The notes: generated from the sequence alone by a model not told the origin. A stretch of DNA of 64,000 nt from Bacillota bacterium (GCA_023388055.1 JAEWGW010000026.1:62001-126000), one strand, 5' to 3'; counted from the first letter of the stretch, positions 28,055-37,319 are shown. Translations and numbers: made by a program.

Positions 28055-28837
28055 TTAGTGAAGAGTTCGTGAACGTTTTTTGCGGCTGCGTTGGAGAAGC
28101 GGCTTCTTCTTGCGGAAGCGGGTGGGGGTGGAGGAGGTGGGGGCAGGTGCCAAAACAGGCTCCGGGTCCCCGGAGGGTTGGGAAGGACCGGCTTCCACTC
28201 CGTCAGGCCAGCTCTCCTTTTCCATACGCAAGCGGGAAGCGCACACAGGCTCCGGGAAGGATTGCCGGGCCAGCTTCTCCAGCTCCTGCGAAGCAATACG
28301 CTCCTTCACGGCTACCAGATGATACATGATTTCATCCACCAGATTGACCTGCAGGGATAAGAGCATTTCCAGCTCCTCATGGTCATAAAAGGGTGGACGG
28401 AAGCTCTCGGCATAAAACAGCTCCATACGCAGCAGGCGGAAATCAAACGGAACGTCCAGGATCTCTCCGTAATCGGCAACGGCGGGGGATACAGGACATT
28501 GGGGTGGCTGAAAAAATTCGCCGGTCCAATACCTGGGCGACCGTTCGTCAAACCGGTGTTTGAGCAGCGGGTTGGAGATGTGACGGAAGCTATGGGCATA
28601 AGGAGCAAGAATGCAGACAATGCCGCGATGGATCAGCACCCGGTGGATTTCCGACATGAAGCTCTGCCAATCGTCCACATGGGCAAAGCGGCAAACCATT
28701 ACCCATTCCGCCGAGTTATCTGGAAGGGGTATCCCCTTATTCAGATCCCATACCAGATCAACTCCCTCCAGCTGCCTCTTGTCAATCCCGTAAAATCCCT
28801 CATGCTTGCTGCTGCCGCAGCCCAAATCAAGCTTCAT
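28055..28837 (-). CDS. Class I SAM-dependent methyltransferase
   Basis: 260 residues. Motif I LDLGCGSSKHEG and the acidic loop YGID are at the very N-terminus, motif post-I around VDLVWDL, and a methyltransferase-11-like core follows to about residue 120 (HRVLIHRGIVCILAP). The last ~25 residues are very basic (RFRKKK...RSRKKRSRTL), suggesting contact with nucleic acid or an acidic partner. AAGGAG is 8 bases before the ATG. It is first in a probable minus-strand unit with the DUF11 genes. The substrate cannot be read; modification of a surface glycan or of the DUF11 protein is only a positional guess. Confidence 0.75.
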   Translation of the reverse strand: MKLDLGCGSSKHEGFYGIDKRQLEGVDLVWDLNKGIPLPDNSAEWVMVCRFAHVDDWQSFMSEIHRVLIHRGIVCILAPYAHSFRHISNPLLKHRFDERSPRYWTGEFFQPPQCPVSPAVADYGEILDVPFDFRLLRMELFYAESFRPPFYDHEELEMLLSLQVNLVDEIMYHLVAVKERIASQELEKLARQSFPEPVCASRLRMEKESWPDGVEAGPSQPSGDPEPVLAPAPTSSTPTRFRKKKPLLQRSRKKRSRTLH

Positions 28838-28985
28838 TCGAATCGCTCCTTGCGTCAGACGGATATCAAGTGGCGCTTACTATATGCAATGCGGCAGGTG
28901 ATAAATTCATGCGTATCCTCTGATTCCTTCTCCAAAAATGGCAAAAAAGCTGAAAAGCATGTACTTCCCTGTCGGAAACTTATGG

Positions 28986-29010
28986 TATAATGCACGTGTT
29001 ACCGATAACG
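28986..29010 (+). promoter_or_regulatory. -10 box and candidate operator before the SGNH hydrolase
   Basis: TATAAT (28986-28991) is followed by TGTTACCGATAACG (28997-29010), whose GTTA/TAAC arms form a LacI-family-like operator overlapping the probable transcription start. No good -35 box is visible, which may mean activator dependence. Confidence 0.4.
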
Positions 29011-29067
29011 CTTACAGCAATACCTTTTCATCATCCATCTCATTTCATGAAAAAGGGGAGCAAGGAA

Positions 29068-29724
29068 ATGCGTTTTGAGCAAACTGTCGATGTTTTGTTT
29101 CAAGGAGATTCCATTACCGACACCGGCCGGAACCGGGCGGATGCGTACAGTCTGGGACATGGATATTCCGCGCGGATTGCAGGCAAGCTGGGGATTGAGC
29201 TGGCTGAATCCGCTCCTGTTTTCCTGAACCGGGGAGTCAGCGGAAACCGGGCTTCCGATTTGTATGCCCGTTGGAACGAGGACGCCATCTATCTGTATCC
29301 GGAGCGCTTGAGCATTCTGATCGGTGTGAATGATGCATGGCGGATTGTGAACGAACTCCCGGAAGGCGCCGGAGACCGGTTCGAAAGCTCATACCGGCAT
29401 TTGCTGGAGATTACCAAGGTTTATTTGCCCGAAACCGGGCTTATCCTGATGGAGCCGTTTATTCTGAATTGCGGCGCCACCCAGGAGCGTTGGGAGGAGT
29501 GGAAGAGTCTGGTGGGTGCGTACCAGACCGTGGTCCGGCAGCTGGCGGAGGAATCCGGTGCTGTGTTCGTTCCGCTGCAGCAGGCTTTTGATGACGCCTC
29601 CAAACGGGCGGCAGCCTCCTTCTGGACCGCAGACGGCGTCCATCCTACCGCGGCCGGACATGAGCTGATCGCCAGCGTTTGGATCGACACCGTCCAGAAT
29701 AGTCCGTTGGCGCTGCGTCCATAA
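29068..29724 (+). CDS. SGNH/GDSL-family hydrolase (esterase)
   Basis: 218 residues from ATG 29068, which follows AAGGGGAG and AAGGA; the longer in-frame start at 28990 overlaps the promoter region. Block I is GDSITD with nucleophile Ser15, block II is GVSGNR (Gly), block III is GVND (Asn), and block V is DGVHP with Asp189 and His192. This is the complete SGNH set used by carbohydrate esterases, for example rhamnogalacturonan or xylan acetyl esterases. No signal peptide, so it acts on imported sugars. Close to a GH31 gene and possibly under a sugar repressor. Confidence 0.88.
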   Translation: MRFEQTVDVLFQGDSITDTGRNRADAYSLGHGYSARIAGKLGIELAESAPVFLNRGVSGNRASDLYARWNEDAIYLYPERLSILIGVNDAWRIVNELPEGAGDRFESSYRHLLEITKVYLPETGLILMEPFILNCGATQERWEEWKSLVGAYQTVVRQLAEESGAVFVPLQQAFDDASKRAAASFWTADGVHPTAAGHELIASVWIDTVQNSPLALRP

Positions 29725-29802
29725 TGATGGAAGTCCATAAAGATGGAAACCCCCGGAGCCCCGCTTGTATGCGGCGGTTTCGGGGGTTCATACGTTCGTA
29801 CA

Positions 29803-31890
29803 CTATTCTTGTGCGGATTGAGAGCTTCCGGCAATAGTGAATTGGTAGCGGCAGCCTGAATAATTGCCGGTGCGGTCCACATGGACCCTGTTTTCCTGGT
29901 CCACTCCTACCTTGAGCCAATTATGCCGGCCCTCCCGGTATGCATACGAAATGCCGTCATCTTCATATAAGAAGCATTCTCGGGCATGGCTGCCGAAGGC
30001 TTGCAGCTCTACCTGGAACACGGCGTCATCTCCCACAAAGGGCAGCGGTTTGGCCAACGGCAATAAGGTGCCATCCTTGACGAATACGGGAATCTGCTCC
30101 AATCCCGGTGCAAGTGTGTAGGTTTGGCCCCCTGCGTAGGTCCGGCGGGTCCAGAAGCAATGCCAGATCCCCTCAGGCAGATAAACCTGGCGTTCCGAAG
30201 TGCCAGTTACAATGGGAGCTACCAAGAGGGAATCTCCCATCATATACGCGTCGTCAATGCCGTAGGTTTGCGAATCCTCGGGATAGTCCATCACCAGGGC
30301 CCGGAATGGAGGCAGCCCTTCTTCACTGTACCGGGCATAAGCCGTATACAGATAAGGAATCAGGGACATCCGTACCTGGAACAGGGAGCGGCACAGGTCG
30401 CAGATTTCCATATAATTAGGAAGGAACTCGCCGGCCACATTTTTATCCCGGTCCACCTGCATCCAGGGCGGGTTGGGGATCCGCCAGCAGTTCAGCAGTG
30501 CCATAGGTGAAAACACGGCGGTTTGGATCCGGCGGACCAGATCCTCCGGGGATTCCGCCTGGCGGACCTCTGGGGACCATAATAGTCCGGAGAAGCCGCA
30601 GTTGACCACTCCACGGATGAAAACCTTGTGGTTATACAAATCACTGTACAGCACAAAAGGCAGCGGAGCGGCCATGGCACCTGAGGCTCTCACCTGGGAG
30701 AGGGTCCGTTTGCCCGTCTGCTCGAAGGGGGCCAATATGGTCTGCTGGTAGAGGGTGCCCAGCTGGTTATGCATCTGCTCACCGTCCATGCCGGAGGGGA
30801 AGGCCGCAATGTCCGGGAAGGACCAATTGGAGTGCACATAATCGGAGCTGTCGCATTCATCCAGCTTGAAGCCGGCAATCCCCTTGTCCACGAAGGTTTC
30901 CTGGTGATGTCCGGCAAATATGGCGGAGGCCTCCTTCACGGACAAGTCGGGCACCAAACCCTCCCACACCTCATAATCTCCGGAATGGGGCTTCAGGCTT
31001 TCGTACATGGGAGAGGAGGGATGCACAAAAAGATGCTCCCACAGGTTCACACGGTAGTCCATGCCGTACAGCTCCTGGAGCATGGTTTCATGGTCCGGAA
31101 AACGGCCTTCGTCCCAGATGAAGGAGCAGGAATACGCCTTGGTTTGCCAGCCCGGCTCAAAACCGAACACATCCACCGGCATGCCGTCCTCCCGGAAGGT
31201 GCGGGCAAGCCGCATCACATCCTCCTTCTTGGCGGCGCTGTAGGCGCGGTACCACATGCCCAGGCCCCACATCGGCGGGAGGGCGCCGCCTCCCGAGAAT
31301 AAATTGTAGCGCTGCACTGCTTCCAGGAGTCCCGGTCCTTCGAAGAAATACACCTCAATTCCCCGTGCGGAGGGAATATCCACCGACACGGTACGGTTGC
31401 CCTCTGATACCTGGTAACCGTACAGCTCGATTTCGGAGGTGCCGACGGCCTTCTGCTCCTGCTTCTTGTGCTCGGATTCTCCCTTGCGCAGATTGGTACC
31501 GCAATAAAAGGCCGCATAGCGGTTGGTATCCACCAGCACCCCGTAGCCTTTGGTGGATACATAGAAGGGAACAGGGGCATGGCTGTCTCCTGTGTCAGCG
31601 ACGGGGTCACTGTTGACACGGATCACCTTTTTGCGGCCGGTATGGTCCACTGCATGCAGCTGTAGGCCGAAGCCATAGATATGCTCGTCACCATCAAGGG
31701 GCAGCTCGATAAGGATTCCCCTTGGCGTTGCCCGGATGGCAACCTCTTCCTCCGTAAACGGGGGCTGACCCGAACCAGCCAGCTTCTGAAGAGCTTCCTC
31801 CTTGGGCGGAGCACTGCGGTACCGGACAGGCGTATGCTGCTCAGGCTCACCAAAGCTCATCTTCCAAACGCCGTTTGCCACTTTTTCCAT
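29803..31890 (-). CDS. Glycoside hydrolase family 31 enzyme
   Basis: 695 residues. An N-terminal galactose-mutarotase-like beta domain (~1-215, YGFG at ~72) precedes the (beta/alpha)8 barrel with LPPMWGLGMWYRAY and FGFEPGWQ. The likely nucleophile is Asp344 in GFKLDECD, and GFSGLLWSPE is the conserved late-barrel segment. C-terminal beta domains include LVAPIV and EQIPVFVKDGTLLPLA. GH31 enzymes are retaining alpha-glycosidases (alpha-glucosidase, alpha-xylosidase, sulfoquinovosidase). The KLDE context, rather than WTDF/WxDM, places it away from classical alpha-glucosidases, so specificity is open. Cytoplasmic. GAGGTG precedes the ATG. It is divergent from an AraC regulator that probably controls it. 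Confidence 0.88.
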   Translation of the reverse strand: MEKVANGVWKMSFGEPEQHTPVRYRSAPPKEEALQKLAGSGQPPFTEEEVAIRATPRGILIELPLDGDEHIYGFGLQLHAVDHTGRKKVIRVNSDPVADTGDSHAPVPFYVSTKGYGVLVDTNRYAAFYCGTNLRKGESEHKKQEQKAVGTSEIELYGYQVSEGNRTVSVDIPSARGIEVYFFEGPGLLEAVQRYNLFSGGGALPPMWGLGMWYRAYSAAKKEDVMRLARTFREDGMPVDVFGFEPGWQTKAYSCSFIWDEGRFPDHETMLQELYGMDYRVNLWEHLFVHPSSPMYESLKPHSGDYEVWEGLVPDLSVKEASAIFAGHHQETFVDKGIAGFKLDECDSSDYVHSNWSFPDIAAFPSGMDGEQMHNQLGTLYQQTILAPFEQTGKRTLSQVRASGAMAAPLPFVLYSDLYNHKVFIRGVVNCGFSGLLWSPEVRQAESPEDLVRRIQTAVFSPMALLNCWRIPNPPWMQVDRDKNVAGEFLPNYMEICDLCRSLFQVRMSLIPYLYTAYARYSEEGLPPFRALVMDYPEDSQTYGIDDAYMMGDSLLVAPIVTGTSERQVYLPEGIWHCFWTRRTYAGGQTYTLAPGLEQIPVFVKDGTLLPLAKPLPFVGDDAVFQVELQAFGSHARECFLYEDDGISYAYREGRHNWLKVGVDQENRVHVDRTGNYSGCRYQFTIAGSSQSAQE

Positions 31891-32013
31891 ATGGACACCT
31901 CATGTTTACATAGTAGAATAACCGGATTTATCCCGATTATATCATTGCCGTATTGGCGAAAATTATGGCATACTATGAGAAAATATCACTATTCTATCCT
32001 TCTGGGGTGTCCG

Positions 32014-32901
32014 ATGAATAAGTTGTTTGAGCCCGTCTATTTTGACCACTCCACCCTGTTCTGGGATCACCGGATCCGCATCGAGAAGCACTTCAAGGGA
32101 TATTACCATTGGCATCAATGCTGTGAATGTATGCTGGTCCACCAAGGCAAGGGGACGGTTGTCCTGAACCGGCAGACCTACCGGCTTCAGCAAGGGATGC
32201 TGTTCTTCTTCCAGCCGTACCAGCTTCATCAGGTGTATGTGGAGGTATCCCCGGAGGAGCCTTATGAGCGGTCGATCTTCTATGTGGACCCATTGGCGGC
32301 GGCAGAACTGCTGCGGGAGTTTCCCGTGCGGCGGGCCAGGTTCGAAGCGCTGTGCCAGGACAGCGGGCATCCCCATGCCTATGATCTCCAGTGCCACGCG
32401 GAACGGATGGAGGGGGTGTTTGACAGCTATGCACAGGCCCATTCCGGCGGCAAAGGGGAGGATGCGGAGGAGCTGAAGCTGTTTTTTCTGCAATTTCTCC
32501 AGTATCTGCCGGAAGCGGCCTTTGCGGGCAGCGTCCAAACCGGCCAGCCGAAACCCTTGCGGGGAGCGCGGTATTCGGAACGGGTGATGAGTTGGATTGA
32601 AGCGCATTACCATGAAAAAATCTCCGTAGACCAATTGGCCGCAGCCCTGCATTTGTCCAACAACTATCTCTCCCGGATCTTCCGGGAGGAAACCGGGAGC
32701 AGCATCACCGATTATCTGATTGCCCGAAGGATTAAACAGGCTTGCCGGCTGCTGGACACCACGGACCTGCCGGTGAGTTTGATCGCCAATACCATCGGCT
32801 ACGACAACCCCTCCTATTTTATCCACCTGTTCAAGAAGGTGATGGGGGTTACACCCCTTACATACAGATCAGCCCACAGCCGAACCCGCACCCGCAGTTA
32901 A
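32014..32901 (+). CDS. AraC-family transcriptional regulator
   Basis: 295 residues from ATG 32014. An N-terminal cupin ligand-binding domain (~20-100; HWHQCCECMLVHQGKGTVVLN, FFFQPYQLHQV) and a C-terminal double HTH (~190-290; DQLAAALHLSNNYLSRIFRE and SLIANTIGYDNPSYFIHLFKK). It is divergently transcribed from the GH31 gene with a 123-base shared control region, and is followed after 14 bases by a kinase-like gene. A sugar-responsive activator of GH31 is the simplest reading. The frame extends upstream of the ATG, but that part runs antisense to the GH31 start. Confidence 0.88.
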   Translation: MNKLFEPVYFDHSTLFWDHRIRIEKHFKGYYHWHQCCECMLVHQGKGTVVLNRQTYRLQQGMLFFFQPYQLHQVYVEVSPEEPYERSIFYVDPLAAAELLREFPVRRARFEALCQDSGHPHAYDLQCHAERMEGVFDSYAQAHSGGKGEDAEELKLFFLQFLQYLPEAAFAGSVQTGQPKPLRGARYSERVMSWIEAHYHEKISVDQLAAALHLSNNYLSRIFREETGSSITDYLIARRIKQACRLLDTTDLPVSLIANTIGYDNPSYFIHLFKKVMGVTPLTYRSAHSRTRTRS

Positions 32902-32915
32902 CGAGAGGAGAAACC

Positions 32916-33878
32916 ATGGAACCCTTATCCTTGTATCCGCAGGAATTGGAAAGCCAAGTCCGCACCTTGATCGGCCCGTATGAGGTGCTGGCCAATTATC
33001 GGCCCAACAGTCCACGCACCGGTGTCTGGAAAGTACAGTCTCACAGAGACAACCGCTATTATTATGTAAAGACGTACACCCGCAAGCAGCGTTGGCACCC
33101 AGAGGTATATGCATACCGGAACTGGATTTCACCCTTGGGCGCTCACGCACCGGAGCTGGCGGGTGTATTCGAAGGGGAGGATTGGCAGGCGGTTCTGATG
33201 ACTTCTATTGAAGGAACGATTATGCGGGAGGCTGGACTAAGCCCGGAAGCCTCCCAGGCTGCATACCGCAAGGCGGGGGAGCTGACCCGGCTTCTGCATG
33301 ATTCCCAATCGGGTGAATGGTTCGGACGGCCGGACAAGGACGGGAACCCCATCGAGCTCAGCCACCACCGTGACCCGGTAAAATATGTGCATGCTGCGGT
33401 TCAGGAGCTTGCTGCTTCCTGCAGAGAGCAAGAGTTATTGAGCCCTGCCGAAGCGGAGCTGGCGGATTGGGCTCTACGACATACAGGAGTATTCGAGAAC
33501 GTGAGACCTGTTCCCATCAGTTGGGATTCCACGCCCGGTAACTGGATGGTGGACAGCAGGGGTGTTTTTGCGGGGATGATCGATTTTGAGAATATGCTAT
33601 GGGGCATTGATGCAGATACCTTCTCCATTCTGTTCGAACGGTATTTCGCGGAGGATACTCCGGGGATGCTGGCCTTCTTCCAAGGCTACGGTCTGGAGGC
33701 ATTGGAGGCCAAGAGAGAACACATCAGGATTTGCTGCATCAAAATGGGGTTGGGCGATATTTATTGGGGCACGCAGAACCGGTCGGCGCGGGTAGTGGAC
33801 TACGGCAGGCAGCTGCTGGACCGGATTCATCAAGGCAGGCTGCTTCCGGCTGAGCCGTTTCGGGAGTCGTTGAAGTAA
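32916..33878 (+). CDS. Aminoglycoside-phosphotransferase-fold protein, altered catalytic loop
   Basis: 320 residues of the APH/choline-kinase fold. The C-terminal lobe has SWDSTPGN in place of the Brenner motif HGDxxxxN: Asp204 and Asn209 are kept but the His is Ser. The metal-binding DFE (GMIDFENMLWG) is kept. The N-lobe has YYYVKTY as the likely ATP-binding Lys strand. It may phosphorylate a small molecule. It is probably co-transcribed with the AraC gene 14 bases upstream; GAGAGGAG precedes the ATG. Antibiotic resistance is not implied; most members of this family are uncharacterised. Confidence 0.75.
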   Translation: MEPLSLYPQELESQVRTLIGPYEVLANYRPNSPRTGVWKVQSHRDNRYYYVKTYTRKQRWHPEVYAYRNWISPLGAHAPELAGVFEGEDWQAVLMTSIEGTIMREAGLSPEASQAAYRKAGELTRLLHDSQSGEWFGRPDKDGNPIELSHHRDPVKYVHAAVQELAASCREQELLSPAEAELADWALRHTGVFENVRPVPISWDSTPGNWMVDSRGVFAGMIDFENMLWGIDADTFSILFERYFAEDTPGMLAFFQGYGLEALEAKREHIRICCIKMGLGDIYWGTQNRSARVVDYGRQLLDRIHQGRLLPAEPFRESLK

Positions 33879-33954
33879 AAAGCACAATCGGTCAGGATTT
33901 GACCAGGATAATCAATTGTGCCGGGAAACCTCATTGCGGATCGCCGCTTGTACC

Positions 33955-33982
33955 GCTGAACGATATGTTCGGCATTTTTTTT
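33955..33982 (+). terminator. Terminator after the AraC/kinase-like pair
   Basis: GCTGAAC, loop GATAT, GTTCGGC and then ATTTTTTTT. A nested weaker hairpin (GCACAAT ... ATTGTGC, 33889-33931) lies just upstream. The rest of 33983-34190 shows no gene that I can support. Confidence 0.75.
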
Positions 33983-34205
33983 GAGGACTGGTTGCAGGAT
34001 GGGGAAAATACGAGACCGTCTTGGTAGCGGAGGCTACCGATTTCAGCGGCAGACTGGTCATGAAGTTTCCGGGCCATTCGGTGACGACATTTTGTTTCCC
34101 ACTTTATACATAAAAGCCTGTTTTTGCAAAATTGCCGTTATGCACAATCCGATGCGCTGTTAATTGCATCTTCTATACTATCATCATAGTAAAGAGGTGT
34201 ATCCA

Positions 34206-34436
34206 ATGGCAGCGTGGCAATGGGCAAAAATCAGAAGGACCATCCACATTTTGAGGAAGCAGCGGGTTGTGCTTCTGAAGCGTTTGGAAGAAATCAACGA
34301 GAATCTGCGTTTGGTGCCGAACCCCAGCCGGGCCAGACGGGAGCTGTTGGAAGCCAGAGCATCCATCAAGGAAGCCCTCCGTTTGAATGCAAGGGCTCTG
34401 CGGATCTTAAAAAGCCTCTTTCACGTGCATCCGTAG
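34206..34436 (+). CDS. Small basic helical protein of unknown function
   Basis: 76 residues from ATG 34206, with AAAGAGGTG six bases upstream. Predicted almost wholly alpha-helical, rich in Arg, Lys and Leu (RRTIHILRKQRVVLLKRLEE), with a possible coiled coil. Not recognised. It has its own ribosome site, a possible TATACT -10 box at 34174-34179, and a following terminator, so it looks like a genuine single-gene unit. DNA or RNA binding is possible from charge alone. Confidence 0.65.
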   Translation: MAAWQWAKIRRTIHILRKQRVVLLKRLEEINENLRLVPNPSRARRELLEARASIKEALRLNARALRILKSLFHVHP

Positions 34437-34442
34437 TATGTG

Positions 34443-34478
34443 GCGGTCCTGCCCCAGTGGAGCAGGGCCGCTTTTTTT
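34443..34478 (+). terminator. Terminator of the small basic protein gene
   Basis: GCGGTCCTGC, a nine-base loop, GCAGGGCCGC and seven Ts. Confidence 0.85.
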
Positions 34479-34579
34479 GCGGCGGAGGTGGAGGGGACGC
34501 GCTCCCGGCGTGAGGGGCCTTTGGGCCGTGAGAGGCCGGTCAGACGGTTAAGCTGTAAGTTACCTGAATGCGCATGCCG

Positions 34580-34763
34580 TAACGGACCGTAAAGCCCCTA
34601 TTTGCGGAAAAATCGGCCGTTTCCCATTTATACGGACCGTAGAGCCGTTATTCGACTGTAACCGAGGGTTACGAAGGGAAAAATCGGAAAATAAGGGCCT
34701 GTGAGTCCGCGAGACTTCAAATAGAGGGAAATTGTGCAAAATAGCGGATTGTCAGTCCGTTAG
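34580..34763. repeat. Intergenic repeat cluster 1 (two forward, two inverted copies)
   Basis: Forward copies at 34580-34606 and 34631-34654 share ACGGACCGTARAGCC and end in TTATTCG-like text. Inverted copies at 34690-34710 and 34740-34763 carry AATARSGG...TCAGTCCGTTAG. Same layout as the clusters at 39.7 and 46.7 kb. No gene in 34437-34839. Confidence 0.65.
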
Positions 34764-34839
34764 ACCGGGCAGCGGATGTTTCGAATATACCTCTACAGAC
34801 AAAAGCCACCCGGTAACGCTGAACCGGGCGGCTAATAAT

Positions 34840-36099
34840 CTAGAATCGTGGGTTCAGGAATACCACACCCTGCCCGCCCAACCGGTTTTGCAGCGTGTCT
34901 ACAGGGATCTCCGCAACGGGCAGCTTCTCCTCTACGGCCAAAGAAGCGGCAATCCCGGCAGCCTGCCCCAGGGCGTAGCAGGTAGGCTGCACCCGCATGG
35001 AGGACATAGCTACGTGGGTAGCGGAGATGGAGCGGCCGGCCACCAGCAGACCCTCCACCTTCACCGGCACCATACAGCGGTAGGGAATATCGTAGCCGTC
35101 GATGTGGCGTTCGTCGGTTCCTTTTTTGCCGTCGGGGGAGTGGATGTCGATTTCGTAGTTGGTCTGGGCCACCACATCCGCGAAGCGCCGGCCGTTCAGC
35201 AGATCCTCCTCTGTCAGCGTGTACAAGCCCTCGATCTGGTTGGACTCCCGCACGCCTGTCTGTCCCGCCACATGGGAGAGGATGTAGTTCTCGAACCCGT
35301 TGCGCTGCAAATAATGAGCCACGGAGAATACCTGTTTCAGCGCTTCCTTCTCCGCATAATTGATATCCCGGATCAGGCCGCCGTTGCCCTTCACCCGGGT
35401 CATGTTCACCAGGAGTGTTCCGTTACCGCACCGCTCCCAGTACAGGTGCCTGCCTTGGGGCAATTCCGTCACGGTTTCGTAGGTGTAACAATCCTTCGGC
35501 AAAAAGGGCTTAACCGGTTTGCCGGTATCCTGCATCATAAACATCAAAGTCATGGGCTGGGTCATGCCGTCCTCATCCCGTCCGCTTCGGATGGGCACCC
35601 CTGCCTCCATGGCCACCGCCGCATCTCCCGTGCAATCTATCACCACCTGAGCGGCAAAGGCCTTGAGCCCTTCCCGGGTATGGGCAATCACACCGGTTAC
35701 CCGGTTTCCTTCCTTTATGACGGCTACTAAGGAGGTATGGTAGAACACCTCCACACCTTCCTTTTCCAATCTGCTGTTCAAATAGTGTCTCAGCTCAAAA
35801 GGCGAATACTGAGGCGCAATGGAGTCCTTGTGGGTAGCCGGCAGCGCGTCCGGCACCGTGTCCGCCACAATCTCCCGGTAAATACCCGTTGTGTTGCCGA
35901 CCGGCATATAGATGCTTACATTCCCCAAGGTTCCCATGCCGCCCAATTGGCCTGAACGCTCCAGAAGGATCGTTTTCCGTCCACATCTGGCTGCGCTGAT
36001 GGCAGCTGCGGTACCGGCAGGACCGCCGCCTACCACAAGAATCTCCGTTTCCGCGTACAGGGGCACTTGGCGTTCCAATGCAATCGTCTTCTGTGTCAT
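34840..36099 (-). CDS. FAD-dependent oxidoreductase
   Basis: 419 residues of the FAD_oxidored (PF12831) type. The N-terminal dinucleotide fold is ILVVGGGPAGTAAAISAARCG (residues ~19-39) with the acidic end LLERSGQLGG, a mid-domain VVIDCTGDAAVAMEAGVP, and a C-terminal FAD contact LLVAGRSISATHVAMSSMR. Related proteins oxidise or dehydrate sugar acids or similar compounds; the substrate is not readable. GGGAGGG precedes the ATG. It is divergent from a LacI regulator, with a perfect LacI-type operator 41 bases upstream of its start codon, so it is likely repressed by that neighbour. Confidence 0.85.
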   Translation of the reverse strand: MTQKTIALERQVPLYAETEILVVGGGPAGTAAAISAARCGRKTILLERSGQLGGMGTLGNVSIYMPVGNTTGIYREIVADTVPDALPATHKDSIAPQYSPFELRHYLNSRLEKEGVEVFYHTSLVAVIKEGNRVTGVIAHTREGLKAFAAQVVIDCTGDAAVAMEAGVPIRSGRDEDGMTQPMTLMFMMQDTGKPVKPFLPKDCYTYETVTELPQGRHLYWERCGNGTLLVNMTRVKGNGGLIRDINYAEKEALKQVFSVAHYLQRNGFENYILSHVAGQTGVRESNQIEGLYTLTEEDLLNGRRFADVVAQTNYEIDIHSPDGKKGTDERHIDGYDIPYRCMVPVKVEGLLVAGRSISATHVAMSSMRVQPTCYALGQAAGIAASLAVEEKLPVAEIPVDTLQNRLGGQGVVFLNPRF

Positions 36100-36139
36100 T
36101 GTTTTTCCCTCCCGTTGATTTCAGCCTCATTATAAAAAA

Positions 36140-36152
36140 TGAAACCGTTTCA
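36140..36152. promoter_or_regulatory. LacI-family operator between oxidoreductase and regulator
   Basis: TGAAACCGTTTCA: six-base arms TGAAAC/GTTTCA around a central C, in the 111-base divergent region. Confidence 0.7.
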
Positions 36153-36210
36153 ATATAGCTTCATTTTTGTTACATTTAACGTAGGCAAATTGGAAGAGGG
36201 AGGCAGGAAC

Positions 36211-37260
36211 ATGCCGCGAAGGAAGAAGGTCACGCTCCGGGAGCTGGCGGCAGAGTTAGGCTTGACCGTCCACACGGTTTCCAAAGCGCTCCGCGGGCTT
36301 CCGGGCATGTCCGAGGAAACCCGGGAGGCGGTATTTCTGCGCGCGCGTGAGCTGGGTTACCGCACCAAAGCCCAGGAAGCGGGGCTAACTGCAGAGCGTT
36401 TGCCCTGGGTGGGCGGACCTCCGCGGCGCTTCGGTATGCTTTTGGACGGCACGCTGGATTTTCACCGGCATCAGCTGGAGGGGGCCCAGAAGCGGCTGAA
36501 TGAATTGGGCTGCGCCTTGCATCCTTTGCTTGTTCCGCCTGAGCTTCCCGGTGAAGCAGCCTTGGAGCAGTGGCTGGCCGCCAACGGCGTTCCCTATATG
36601 GACGGGGTTTTTCTGACCGCCACGCTGCCGGAATGGATGGAGGAGCCGCTGATGGCTTTGCCCATATCCAAGGTGCTGCTGAATTATCCGCCGTCGGCCG
36701 CATTGGTAGACAGTGTGATCTGGGATGTGGAACATGCTGTGCATCAGTCCATGGAAGCCCTGTACAGGAAAGGGCACCGCAGCGTGTTGTACGTAGGGGA
36801 CAAAGGCCCCCACAGAGGCTTTCGGCTCCGGTGGCAGGCATTTTTGGATGCGGCTGGCCGATTGGGCATGAAGGTGGCGGAGGATGCAGGGACAACGATG
36901 AGCAGGGGCCAAGATCAAACCCGCTGGCTGCAGGAGCTGGGGGAGCAGTTGGCCTCGGGCGCCTTCACCTGCGTCCTCAGCGCCATTCCCGACACGGCCA
37001 CCTGGGTGTATATGGCGGCAGCCTCCCGGAGGATGTCCATACCGGAGGATTTCTCTTTGGTTTCCATCGAGAATGCGGCGGTGTCCCATCTGCCTGATCT
37101 GTCCCGGCCAATCCTCTTCCAACGGGAAACAGGAGAACGTGCTGCGGAGCTGATGCTTCGGCGGATTGCAAATCCGTTGCTGCCTTACGAGCATGTGCGG
37201 CTGCGGGGTTCTTTTCACGAAGGGGAAACCTTGCGGGTGATCCGGGTGTCAGATGTTTAG
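36211..37260 (+). CDS. LacI-family transcriptional regulator
   Basis: 349 residues from ATG 36211 (GAGGGAGG upstream). The HTH is VTLRELAAELGLTVHTVSKALRG (residues ~6-28) with the hinge to ~60, followed by a periplasmic-binding-protein-like sensor domain. An in-frame ATG at 36139 overlaps the operator and has no ribosome site. It probably binds TGAAACCGTTTCA in the shared upstream region and controls the divergent FAD oxidoreductase and itself. The effector is unknown. Confidence 0.88.
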   Translation: MPRRKKVTLRELAAELGLTVHTVSKALRGLPGMSEETREAVFLRARELGYRTKAQEAGLTAERLPWVGGPPRRFGMLLDGTLDFHRHQLEGAQKRLNELGCALHPLLVPPELPGEAALEQWLAANGVPYMDGVFLTATLPEWMEEPLMALPISKVLLNYPPSAALVDSVIWDVEHAVHQSMEALYRKGHRSVLYVGDKGPHRGFRLRWQAFLDAAGRLGMKVAEDAGTTMSRGQDQTRWLQELGEQLASGAFTCVLSAIPDTATWVYMAAASRRMSIPEDFSLVSIENAAVSHLPDLSRPILFQRETGERAAELMLRRIANPLLPYEHVRLRGSFHEGETLRVIRVSDV

Positions 37261-37319
37261 TGGGGCAGGAACGGAGCATAACAGCAGTACAGAAACTTAT
37301 TTCTTGCGGAGGCGGTTCT

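Noticed and set aside
32916..33878. Aminoglycoside resistance gene
   Set aside because: The fold is shared by many kinases, the catalytic His is missing and the context is carbohydrate metabolism.
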